Positions 34,379-43,904 of a stretch of 64,000 bases of DNA are shown here, piece after piece. Under the pieces are notes generated by a model. That model was not told the DNA's origin. It did no database searches and worked only from the letters and a program-made list of their open reading frames with translations. Every line of letters begins with the position of its first letter. Position 1 is the stretch's first letter. The stretch lies in contig CAJXLF010000001.1 of assembly GCA_913055805.1 (NCBI GenBank), positions 334,761 to 398,760 on the forward strand. The letters run 5' to 3'. Made by a program: the position numbers and the translations under genes. The stretch comes from an uncultured Salinisphaerales bacterium. GTDB lineage: Bacteria > Pseudomonadota > Gammaproteobacteria > Nevskiales > CAJXLF01.

Positions 34379-35493
34379 TGAAAGTCGCTTTGAAAATGAT
34401 CTTGCTTCCCATGGTGGCATTTCTTGCTGCATGTAGCAGTGCATTCGACAGCGTCTTGTTCAGACTGGTACATCATCCGCAAGAGCCGGGGCCAAGACCC
34501 TATACCGTTAGGGAGGCGGAGTTTGTTAACGCTCGGGATGGGATCAGGTTGGCAGGCGAGCTTACCTACCCGGCATCTGGAGAGCCCTTTCCTGCCCTGG
34601 TGCTGGTATCGGGGCACTCGGGAGGTGAGCCACCTGCCGACCGGGATAACTACATTACCGGGCATAAATATTTCCTGGTCATCTCTCACCTTCTGACACT
34701 GCGTGGTTACGCCGTATTGCGCTATGACAATCGTGGAGTTGGAAAAAGCTCCGGTGATTACGCCGATGCTTCGGATAATGAGTTCGCCTCTGATGCGGCG
34801 GCTGCATTGAAATGGCTTCGCGAAGATTCTGGAATTCAATTGGCTTCGTCGGGCTTTCTGGGGCATTCCCAGGGAGGCATTAAATCGCTGCTGGCGGCCG
34901 AGATTGAAAAGCCGGATTTCATTGTCAGTCTTGCGGGAATGGGCATTGAAACAACTGCCGAGGCAATAATTCGTCAGAACCAGGAAATAAGTAAAGCAAC
35001 GGGTGTAAAGCAGGCGATAACGGATCAGCAAACGAAAGAGATGACAGATATATTCGAAATTCTTCGCAAATCCAGAGACAGAGAGCAAGCACAGTTATTG
35101 ATACAACAATATGCGCGGGATGCAGGCGTTACCGATGAGACCCATATTCGGAAACTCGTAACCGAATTCGGTTCCGCCTGGTGGTTTACTGAGTCTCACA
35201 GAGATGTGCAGGCACTTATCGAGAGCTACGATGGTCCGGTGCTGGCGCTGTTCGGGTCAAAGGATTTGTTGGTTTCAGCATCAAAAAATGAAGCGCCGAC
35301 AAGAAATCTGCTTCGACATCCTCGGGCAAAATCCCATACCTTTGAAAACCTGAATCATCTTTTCCAGATTTCGAAGAAGGGAACCGGGCCGGAAGAATAC
35401 TGGGAGATTCCGACCACGATAGAGGAAAAGGTCATCGACGAAATTGATGTCTGGATAAGGTCAATTTCCTTGCATTCTGAATCTAGAACTTGA
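34378..35493 (+). CDS. alpha/beta hydrolase lipoprotein
   Basis: 371 residues from ATG 34378, overlapping the desaturase stop. The signal peptide ends at the lipobox LAAC, so the protein is an envelope lipoprotein. The catalytic domain shows LVSGHSGGE (oxyanion region), YDNRGVGKSSGDY, the nucleophile elbow GHSQGG, and the C-terminal histidine in FENLNHLFQ. It resembles the prolyl-oligopeptidase-like and YjfP-type esterases. Possible work on the product of the desaturase partner is inference. The 3' end overlaps the convergent SDR gene by 11 bases. Confidence 0.85.
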   Translation: MKVALKMILLPMVAFLAACSSAFDSVLFRLVHHPQEPGPRPYTVREAEFVNARDGIRLAGELTYPASGEPFPALVLVSGHSGGEPPADRDNYITGHKYFLVISHLLTLRGYAVLRYDNRGVGKSSGDYADASDNEFASDAAAALKWLREDSGIQLASSGFLGHSQGGIKSLLAAEIEKPDFIVSLAGMGIETTAEAIIRQNQEISKATGVKQAITDQQTKEMTDIFEILRKSRDREQAQLLIQQYARDAGVTDETHIRKLVTEFGSAWWFTESHRDVQALIESYDGPVLALFGSKDLLVSASKNEAPTRNLLRHPRAKSHTFENLNHLFQISKKGTGPEEYWEIPTTIEEKVIDEIDVWIRSISLHSESRT

Positions 35494-36256
35494 GCTTGCC
35501 TGCAACTGCGGCTGAAAGACCCGGGAACAGGGTGTTATTCACGCCGCCCATCACGGCATAGGATGGTGCGATGCGCGCCGGACGTTTGCGTACGGCTTTC
35601 ACGATCCATTTGCCGGCCTGCTCCGGCGTCATGCCGGGTATTTTTGCGTAGTGCTTGGTGGGTGCGCTCATGGCGGTATGCACCAGCGGATAGTGGATGG
35701 ACGTAAAGGGAATGCCTTTGCGGCGCAGTTCGGCGTCCATGCCCTGGGTGGCGGCACCGAGTGCGGATTTGCTGGCGTTGTAGGCAGTAAAGTTGGCCGC
35801 CGGTAGCAGGGTGCCCCAGGTCAGCACGTTCACGATATGGCCATCGCCTGCCTCCAGCATGGCCGGCAACACCTTCAATATGAGACGCATGGCCGCAAAA
35901 TAATTGATCTGCATGCAGCGTTCATAGTCGTGAAAACGGTCCAGTGATTTGGCGACCGGGCGGCGGATGGAGCGGCCGGCATTGTTGATCAGTACATCGA
36001 TTTTGCCGTGTTCGGCCAGGATGTCATCGACAGTGGCATCCAGAGCATCGAGATCGCTCAGGTCGACGGCATTAATATGTACCCGGCCGCCAGCCTCAAG
36101 AATTTCCTTTTCCACGGCTTCCAGTTCTTCCTGGCGACGCGCGATCAGGAACATCTCCGCGCCCTGCGCGGCAAGCTGAATTGCGGCGGCCCGGCCGATT
36201 CCACTGGAAGCGCCGGTGAGGATGATCTTCTTGTTCTGTATGGATGTGCTGCTCAT
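35483..36256 (-). CDS. short-chain dehydrogenase/reductase
   Basis: 257 residues from ATG 36256 (MSSTSIQ); an open extension of 52 codons upstream has no support and runs into the amine oxidase region. The cofactor motif is TGASSGIG, followed by NNAGRS and the catalytic YNASK with Ser/Thr in VLTWGTLLP. The C-terminal HTAMSAPTKHYAKIPGMTPEQAGKWIVKAVRKRP matches SDRs of the 'DltE/YqjQ-like' lipid-acting kind seen near sterol or fatty-acid genes. Substrate unknown. Probably NADP(H)-dependent, given the ARRQEE after strand 2. Confidence 0.87.
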   Translation of the reverse strand: MSSTSIQNKKIILTGASSGIGRAAAIQLAAQGAEMFLIARRQEELEAVEKEILEAGGRVHINAVDLSDLDALDATVDDILAEHGKIDVLINNAGRSIRRPVAKSLDRFHDYERCMQINYFAAMRLILKVLPAMLEAGDGHIVNVLTWGTLLPAANFTAYNASKSALGAATQGMDAELRRKGIPFTSIHYPLVHTAMSAPTKHYAKIPGMTPEQAGKWIVKAVRKRPARIAPSYAVMGGVNNTLFPGLSAAVAGKLKF

Positions 36257-36344
36257 CTGAGTACCCAAAGCTTGAATGATGGCAACAGTGTAACTGCCAG
36301 AAACGCTGGCAGAAGAGTGAAGGGAATACAGGATTACCGAAGCT

Positions 36345-38161
<1,817 letters not shown>

Positions 38162-38180
38162 GTATGAGCAGGGCGGTTAT

Positions 38181-38202
38181 AATTAGGTCTTATGACCTAA
38201 TT
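38181..38202. promoter_or_regulatory. TetR operator-like perfect dyad in a divergent promoter
   Basis: AATTAGGTC (38181-38189) and GACCTAATT (38194-38202) are exact inverted arms around TTAT. On the minus strand TTGACA (38199-38204) overlaps the outer arm as a -35. On the plus strand TATAAT (38178-38183) overlaps the other arm as a -10. One site could thus control both the membrane protein/amine oxidase unit and the TetR gene itself. Confidence 0.7.
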
Positions 38203-38227
38203 GTCAAGAATGGGGCAAGGATTGAAA

Positions 38228-38836
38228 ATGAGTACGCGAAAAGGCACAGGCGTTCAGAAACGCGGCAAACAGTCAGCGGTAGCAGCGTTGGCGGCCGCAG
38301 AACAGTTATTGATAGATAAAGGCTGGGCCGCTTTATCTCTGCGGGGCGTGGCCACAATGGCGGGCATGCGTCTGGGTAATCTGCAGTATTACTACCCGAC
38401 CAAGCGCGATCTGCTGCGCGCACTGCTGACCCGGTGGGAAAGTCAGTACGCCGAACGTGCAAGCACATGGGAAGCGGACAAGACGAAACCGGAGGACAGG
38501 CTCATGGCCGTGGCCGGAGGTTTTTTTGATGACCTTGCGACGCCCGGCGGTTCGGTACTGTTCTGGGAGCTGTGGGCCATGGCGGCGCATGACGAGGATG
38601 CCGCCGAAATCATGAACAGCATCTACGGCAGTTATCGCCAGGCGGTGGCTGATGTTCTGATGGAGATAGACAGCAAATTGCCGCGGAAACGTGCTGAATT
38701 GAAAGCGGCCGTATTTGTTTCGCTTCTGGAGGGCAGTAGCCTGCATGCGGGCTACGGCAAGCAGCCGCCGTTCAACAGGGCTTTACTCAAGGAAGAAGTG
38801 CTGCAGGCGGTTCGGGGGCTGGCCGGTATCAGGTAA
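38228..38836 (+). CDS. TetR-family regulator
   Basis: 202 residues from ATG 38228 (MSTRKGTG), with AAGG upstream; earlier start codons at 38201 or 38210 would lie in the operator. The helix-turn-helix is WAALSLRGVATMAGMRLGNLQYYYPTKRDLLRALL, a variant with LQYYYPTK in place of the usual LYYHFxSK. The C-terminal domain (FWELWAMAAHDEDAAEIMNSIY) resembles the BetI-like group. Divergent from the membrane protein/amine oxidase pair. The 3' end overlaps the secernin gene by 8 bases. Confidence 0.87.
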   Translation: MSTRKGTGVQKRGKQSAVAALAAAEQLLIDKGWAALSLRGVATMAGMRLGNLQYYYPTKRDLLRALLTRWESQYAERASTWEADKTKPEDRLMAVAGGFFDDLATPGGSVLFWELWAMAAHDEDAAEIMNSIYGSYRQAVADVLMEIDSKLPRKRAELKAAVFVSLLEGSSLHAGYGKQPPFNRALLKEEVLQAVRGLAGIR

Positions 38837-40088
38837 ACCCGTCCAGACGGTCCAGATGCCGCCAAAAGAGGCCTGCCGGGTTCCAGGGTTTGCGGAAATC
38901 GGAGGCCGCCAGGCGTTGCAGTTGATGGGCCTCCCATTCCCGCGCCAGCAAGTCGGCCTTGTCACGCTTGCCGGTATGAATCATTTGCAGGATCTGTGCT
39001 TCAACCGCATCACGGCTGGCGCGCAGGGCGTGGCGCAGGTCAGCATCGAAAAGCGCACGCCGGTGCAGCGGCTCGAAATGCCACCACAGGCTTTCTTCCG
39101 GCACGGCATCCGCAGCTGACAGCACCGAATAATCCTGGTCATCGAAAGCCACCGGCCGGAACAGCGACAGGCAGGGTGCGGAAGTGCCTGTCACCAGATG
39201 CGTGATGCCATTGCGACTGAGATGGGAAACCATTGATCCACAGCTTTGACTGCGCCGAACGGGGCCTGCGGCATGCATGCACAGGTCGGCATTGCTGCCG
39301 GCCATGGGATCTTCGTTGTCGGCGGCATGGCTGCGCAGGTGCTCGATCATGCCGGTCAGGCTTGCGCCGGATTGCTGGCGGCGGTGCAGGCATTGGGCGG
39401 CCAGCGCCACCCGTCGATGCGAGCCGGCAAACCAGGGCATGAGGCGGGTATCGAAAGTGTCGGCAAAATGCACCGGTCCGCCAGGGTGACCATGCTCGCG
39501 GGCCACGGTTTCCAGGTCGTCGGCCTGCAGGTCGTAGTCGGTGCCCAGCGTCAGGCAATTTGAAATGGCATGGAAAGTCTGCACGCGCTTGGCCACCCAC
39601 ACCCGGCCGGCAGTTTCCAGCACCCAGGCCTCGTCGGGGTCGGCAATAATGAAGCTGTTGTCGTAGTGAAAGCGCCTGTCGCGATAGCCGGCCGGACCAC
39701 CCTGGCCGTATTCCTCCAGATGCCAGGTGATGACATCCATGGCCTGCCGCGCCGTGGCGCCGCGTTCCAGTCCAAGCCGTAACAGATCCATGCCCAGCAG
39801 CCCGGGCTCGAGTGTGCGCAGCTTCGAAAAAATGGCCTCGTTGCCGATGACCACGCCGGCATCATTGGCGCCTATTTCCGCACCCCACATCCAGTGCGGT
39901 TTGGACAGGATCACTGCATGCCGGTCCGGCACCTGGGGGATTTCCAGGTAAGTTGTGTGCAGGGTGGTCGTGCGGTCGCCATATACCGCCGGCAGCCGGA
40001 TGACCGGCTGCGGTTCCGAGGGTTCGCGGTCCGAGTTCTTGGCGAACCACACGCCCGCCTCGTTAATCAGTACCTGGGTATCGCACAT
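38829..40088 (-). CDS. secernin-like C69-family N-terminal nucleophile hydrolase
   Basis: 419 residues from ATG 40088, chosen because MCDT places the nucleophile cysteine at position 2, to be exposed by Met removal. Characteristic segments are FAKNSDREPSEPQPV, YLEIPQVP, PHWMWGAEIGANDAGVVIGNEAIFSK, GMDLLRLGLERG, HYDNSFIIADPDEAWVLETAGRVW and LTLGTDYDL. These match eukaryotic secernins and bacterial C69 dipeptidase relatives. Classical C69 enzymes cleave dipeptides, while secernin activity is unsettled. No signal peptide remains with this start. Confidence 0.88.
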   Translation of the reverse strand: MCDTQVLINEAGVWFAKNSDREPSEPQPVIRLPAVYGDRTTTLHTTYLEIPQVPDRHAVILSKPHWMWGAEIGANDAGVVIGNEAIFSKLRTLEPGLLGMDLLRLGLERGATARQAMDVITWHLEEYGQGGPAGYRDRRFHYDNSFIIADPDEAWVLETAGRVWVAKRVQTFHAISNCLTLGTDYDLQADDLETVAREHGHPGGPVHFADTFDTRLMPWFAGSHRRVALAAQCLHRRQQSGASLTGMIEHLRSHAADNEDPMAGSNADLCMHAAGPVRRSQSCGSMVSHLSRNGITHLVTGTSAPCLSLFRPVAFDDQDYSVLSAADAVPEESLWWHFEPLHRRALFDADLRHALRASRDAVEAQILQMIHTGKRDKADLLAREWEAHQLQRLAASDFRKPWNPAGLFWRHLDRLDGFT

Positions 40089-40183
40089 GGCGGTTACATT
40101 GACGCGCGAATCCGGTTCGCGCAACTGCCACTAAAGTGGAGCAGTCCGCAGCCATAAAGCTGCGGACTACCCAAAACCGGGGA

Positions 40184-41458
40184 CTAGCGGATATAGCTCA
40201 CCGGGTAGTTTTCGGGCGGCGACAGCATCAGGGTTTCGCAGGCCGGAGAGACGAAGTTGTCGCTGACCAGCTGCATATCCAGTTGCTGCGGATTCTGTCC
40301 CAGCAGCAGTTGCAACAGCCAGTCCAGGCCCGCCGGGGGCTGCAGGCGCAGGAACAGGGCGTGATATCCCACCATGCCGCCCACATCGAAACGCAGGTCG
40401 TAACACACCGTGCCGGTCTGGAAACTGACGCTGGCAGGATCCGGGTTAACGACGGCCGCGGGGTCCGGATCGATGGCGACCACGAAATCCTCATGAATGG
40501 AATCCAGGTTGTCGTCGGGGTCGAAGGCTGAAAAATCACTGCCGTGACCGATGGCGATGTTGACATGTGTGTCCGGAGCCAGGTTCCAGGGCACGATGCT
40601 GACAGCCGCCTGTTCGAGTTCGAACAGCGCTTCGGGTGGGGCTGCATCAATATCCGGGTTGAACCAGGCGCCACGCAGGCGCAGCGGCAAGTCCCAGCCG
40701 GCCCGTCCGCAGGCTGGTGGCACTGATGCCAGTAACGCGGCCCACTGCTGGCGCAGTGGCTCAGGCATGTAGTCGAGGAAACAGGCGGCATTCAAAGTAC
40801 GGCTGCCGCGGAACGGCGGATGCTCCAGTTCCACGCCGAGTATCTCCAGCAGTTCCAGGTCGGGATAACGCTCCGGGTTGGCAAAGCGGCCGCTGCGCTG
40901 ACGGCTGTCAATAACACCGACATCCCAGGCATGGCCGTAGCTTTTGGTCGTGCCGAGCACCTCGCCGGCGGTAATCGTCAGCGGTTCCGATGCGCCCAGT
41001 TGGCCCGGGAACAGGAAAGCTGTGTCACCGAATTCAATCCAGGCACCTGGAACGGAATCCAGGTAGGCCTGCAGACCCGGTGTTACGGAGTACATATGTG
41101 CGTACTGGGAAGTCAGGTGGAAACTGTGGCGCACATACAGTTCGTAATCGGGGTCGGGGATGTCATCGGAGGTTTCCCGCAGCACCATCACCAGTTCGCC
41201 ATCGCCCATGGCATAGACCAGGAATTCGTCCATGCCGCCATTGGCCGGATCGGGATAGGCGATCATAGCGTGGTCGACAGGCAGAATGTGTGAAAAGCCA
41301 TTCAGGCCGCCGATCGGTATCACCGCCGGGGTACTGCCCAGGTCGGTCGGGCCATGGATGAAAGGCTTGGGATGGAGTGCATATGCCGCGGACGCGAATC
41401 CGGCCGCGAACCATGCCAGAACCAGAGTGACGATGGCAGGAAGAGCTCGACCGGTCAC
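40184..41458 (-). CDS. secreted protein of unknown function with a weak M23/lysostaphin-like segment
   Basis: 424 residues starting at GTG 41458, with AGGAGG eight bases upstream and the stop of the preceding gene overlapped (GTGA). A signal peptide ends at FASAAYA. Residues ~25-170 (HILPVDHAMIAYPD, ELVMVLRETSD, DYELYVRHSFHLTSQYAHMYSV, AGEVLGTTKSYGHAWDVGVID) follow the order of a degenerate LytM/M23 domain: an HxxxD-like start, beta hairpins and a final DVGVID. The zinc ligands are not all evident, so enzyme activity is doubtful. The rest has Cys pairs and is unrecognised. Last gene of the STAND/beta-helix operon. Confidence 0.6.
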   Translation of the reverse strand: MTGRALPAIVTLVLAWFAAGFASAAYALHPKPFIHGPTDLGSTPAVIPIGGLNGFSHILPVDHAMIAYPDPANGGMDEFLVYAMGDGELVMVLRETSDDIPDPDYELYVRHSFHLTSQYAHMYSVTPGLQAYLDSVPGAWIEFGDTAFLFPGQLGASEPLTITAGEVLGTTKSYGHAWDVGVIDSRQRSGRFANPERYPDLELLEILGVELEHPPFRGSRTLNAACFLDYMPEPLRQQWAALLASVPPACGRAGWDLPLRLRGAWFNPDIDAAPPEALFELEQAAVSIVPWNLAPDTHVNIAIGHGSDFSAFDPDDNLDSIHEDFVVAIDPDPAAVVNPDPASVSFQTGTVCYDLRFDVGGMVGYHALFLRLQPPAGLDWLLQLLLGQNPQQLDMQLVSDNFVSPACETLMLSPPENYPVSYIR

Positions 41459-43371
41459 GGGCGGTACCTCCTGGTTGCGGTCGTTCTGGCCGCCAGATAG
41501 ACACAGCTCAGCAGCAGCCACAGCATCCAGAGCGGATCAGGCTGCCCGGCTGCGGTCATGCTGCAGCCGCTGCTGCCACCGCCGCCTCCACCACCGCCGC
41601 CTCCGCCGCCACCACCACCGCTATTGCTGATGGTCACGCCGTAATCTTCGACTTCGCCGTCCGTAGCGAGGTCACGGGGGCCGAGGGCGCCGGCGGAAAC
41701 CAGCCGGAAGCGGGCGAAAGTATCACCGGTTTGCGCATCGTCGGGGACGGGGAAACTCAGATCCGGGTTATTGCCGTTGGCTACCGCTTCGCCGGAGAAG
41801 ATTTTCTCGCCCAGGTCGTCGAAGTCACCGTCGGCGTTGAAGTCGATCCAGGCATGCAGTTCTGCCGGCCCGTTGCTCACGGTGACATCAATGGTGGCGT
41901 CACTATCCGGCGTGATATCGGAACTGAAGAAAATGCCATCCTCGTCGGCCAGATTGTCGTTATCGTCACCATCTGCGTCGGCGCTCGGCAAAGGTCCTAT
42001 TTCGGCATCGGCCAGCGGGCCGAGAAAAGGCGCGCCAGGCACTTGCACGTGGCCGGCGCCATTGTCGAAGAGCGCGGTGGGGTAGTTACTCGCAAAACCG
42101 GATTGCGCGGCGGTGGGTGCATCGCCAAAGTCGAGCAAGGCACCGGCTTCAAACGCGCCGATATCGCAGGCCCCTCCCTGCGGCCGCGGTACGCCGCGCT
42201 GATCCGTAGAGGTGCAGAATCCCGCCAGCGCGCCATCAATCGCCACGCTGCCGGCATCCAGACCGCGTATGCGGGTAGGTCCGCCCCGGAAGCCCAGGCC
42301 CTGCAGAGCGATATCCGCAGCGGTGGTGCTTACGCCCGTGCAACTGTCATGTGTGGCCAGGCTATTAGCCAGTACGTCGGCTGGCTTGGAACAGGTCAGG
42401 TCGCCCGGGTCCGGCTGGGTGATAAGGCTGTTCTGCAGGATCAACATGGCAGCGGCATTGTTCATATGCACAGCATGCGCGCCGCTGGCTCCGGCGTTAT
42501 TGGAGAGGGTGGCATGCTGCAGGGAAACACCGCCATCGTCGTTGAACAACCCGCCACCGTGGCTGTTGTTGCCCTGTGTGAAGTTGCCGACTACGGTGCT
42601 GTTTACCAGGTTGAGGTTGCCGCCGAAAACAGCAATGCCGCCGCCCGGGGAAGTGTCGCCCGCGGTGGAATTGCTCACCAGCGCCGATTCGGAAATGGTC
42701 GCATCGCCTCCGAAAACCGATATGCCTCCACCGTGCGAGGTGACCTCCGCGGTTGAGTTGTCCGACACTTCGCAGCGGGTCAGGCTGACGTCGCCGTTGT
42801 TGACACTGATCCCACCGCCGGCACTTTGTGTGCCCGCGGTCGAGTTGTCGACGATGGCCACGTTGTTAAGCACCAGATCGGCGTTGACTGCGCTGATTGC
42901 ACCGCCTGGTAGTCCCGCGCCATTGATAAAACCCTGGGTCAGTGTGAGGCCGGCAAGCGTAACGCTGAACTCATGCGGCATATTGCCGTTAATCAACAGG
43001 ATCTGCGAGTTGCCGCCGGCATCGAGCGTCATGCTCGATGCACTGCCGGCCAACGGGCCGCTAATCAGCAATGGTTCGGTGATGGCCAGGGCTGAGCCGT
43101 CAAGGTTTACGGTCTCGCCGGTCAGTGAGCCGTGAAAGATAATACTGTCGCCACCTGCATCGCCTGCCGCACAATCCGCGGAACCGGACTGGTCATTGTT
43201 GTTGGTGTTGACGATCGCTTCGCGCAGACTGCAGACCTCATTGTCGTTGATGACGTCATCAGTGGTTTCTACCACCAGAATCGCGGCCTGTGCCGGCAGG
43301 GTGGTCAGCAGCAGGAGCGCAGCAGCGGCGTATCGCAGGGCGGGAATAAGGGGTTTGTCGTAATGTTTCAT
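41455..43371 (-). CDS. exported CSLREA/beta-helix/GEVED protein with polyglycine-Cys C-terminal sorting tail
   Basis: 638 residues. Signal peptide LLLLTTLPAQA, then a CSLREA domain (VCSLREAIVNTNNND), Asp/Asn/Gly-rich right-handed beta-helix repeats (GGGISVNNGDVSLTRCEVSDNSTA and similar), a choice-of-anchor segment (GACDIGAFEAG), and a GEVED domain ending DGEVEDYGVTI. The C-terminus is 15 glycines, SSGCSM, a hydrophobic helix (LWMLWLLLSCVYLAA) and a basic end, the plan of protease-processed C-terminal sorting signals with a Gly-rich linker and Cys. It should be surface-anchored. RBS GGGGAT lies 5 bases before ATG 43371. Confidence 0.85.
   Translation of the reverse strand: MKHYDKPLIPALRYAAAALLLLTTLPAQAAILVVETTDDVINDNEVCSLREAIVNTNNNDQSGSADCAAGDAGGDSIIFHGSLTGETVNLDGSALAITEPLLISGPLAGSASSMTLDAGGNSQILLINGNMPHEFSVTLAGLTLTQGFINGAGLPGGAISAVNADLVLNNVAIVDNSTAGTQSAGGGISVNNGDVSLTRCEVSDNSTAEVTSHGGGISVFGGDATISESALVSNSTAGDTSPGGGIAVFGGNLNLVNSTVVGNFTQGNNSHGGGLFNDDGGVSLQHATLSNNAGASGAHAVHMNNAAAMLILQNSLITQPDPGDLTCSKPADVLANSLATHDSCTGVSTTAADIALQGLGFRGGPTRIRGLDAGSVAIDGALAGFCTSTDQRGVPRPQGGACDIGAFEAGALLDFGDAPTAAQSGFASNYPTALFDNGAGHVQVPGAPFLGPLADAEIGPLPSADADGDDNDNLADEDGIFFSSDITPDSDATIDVTVSNGPAELHAWIDFNADGDFDDLGEKIFSGEAVANGNNPDLSFPVPDDAQTGDTFARFRLVSAGALGPRDLATDGEVEDYGVTISNSGGGGGGGGGGGGGGGSSGCSMTAAGQPDPLWMLWLLLSCVYLAARTTATRRYRP
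41575..41619. repeat. GGN codon run encoding 15 glycines
   Basis: Forty-five bases of tandem CCN triplets on the plus strand (GGN on the coding strand) inside the beta-helix gene. The mixed third bases show selection for glycine rather than a fresh slippage run. Length could still vary between strains. Confidence 0.8.
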
Positions 43372-43414
43372 ATTGCATCCCCATGCTTTAGTGATCCTGA
43401 CTTCTAAATTAGTA

Positions 43415-43834
43415 TTAATTACCGCTCACTTTCTGCATCAAAATTCGTTCAGATTGATCCAGTTCGGCCATCCACAGGCGGGCGGACAATAATTTGCGTG
43501 CATCGGTCAGATATCGCCGGTAACTGCCATAGGCCAGTCCCAGGCTGCGGGCGGCTGCGGGTTGACTGGTTGCGGGACACAGATAGGTTGCCGCCAGGAC
43601 ATCGCGGTAAATCACGGTCTTTGGAGCAGCGGCCAGGGCATCCACCTGTTGCGCCAGCAGGCTGCGCAGGACAGCAACTTGCTCCAGTGGGTCGGTGTCT
43701 ACACTGATTCCGGTGCTGATGAGCCTGGAATCCAGCAGGGGATTGCCTACCAGGCGATCGGGACGGGCGTAGTGCCTGAGTGCCTGCGCCAGGCCGGTTT
43801 CGAAGTTTGTCCGTGAAAGTCGGGTTTCGTACAT
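43415..43834 (-). CDS. small protein that is a free-standing copy of the STAND ATPase's C-terminal domain
   Basis: 139 residues. Nearly its whole length aligns with residues ~563-687 of the ATPase encoded just upstream. Shared points, in order: F..AL.HY.RP.RL..NPLL, A..TYL.PA..Q..AA, AYGS-F/Y-RR-H/Y-L, A...L..RLWMAE/WLAE. The AYGSYRRYL stretch after an Ala-rich helix looks like a helix-turn-helix recognition helix. The duplication, with clear divergence, suggests heterodimers or competition for one DNA site. It lies 70 bp after the ATPase stop and 43 bp before the beta-helix gene. Confidence 0.7.
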   Translation of the reverse strand: MYETRLSRTNFETGLAQALRHYARPDRLVGNPLLDSRLISTGISVDTDPLEQVAVLRSLLAQQVDALAAAPKTVIYRDVLAATYLCPATSQPAAARSLGLAYGSYRRYLTDARKLLSARLWMAELDQSERILMQKVSGN

Positions 43835-43904
43835 GGCATCTTCCCGCGCAGGTTCACGACAAGTCTAGGTCCTGCTTCCGCTCAGATTCTGCTACAGATT
43901 TTGC

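Noticed and set aside
41575-41619. CCN triplet run considered as a CRISPR or tandem repeat element
   Set aside because: It is in frame with the beta-helix gene and encodes glycine with mixed codons; there are no spacers.
42650-42880. Repeated GGGIS..GG units in the beta-helix gene considered as DNA repeats
   Set aside because: They are protein-level beta-helix coils with diverged DNA, not a separate repeat element.
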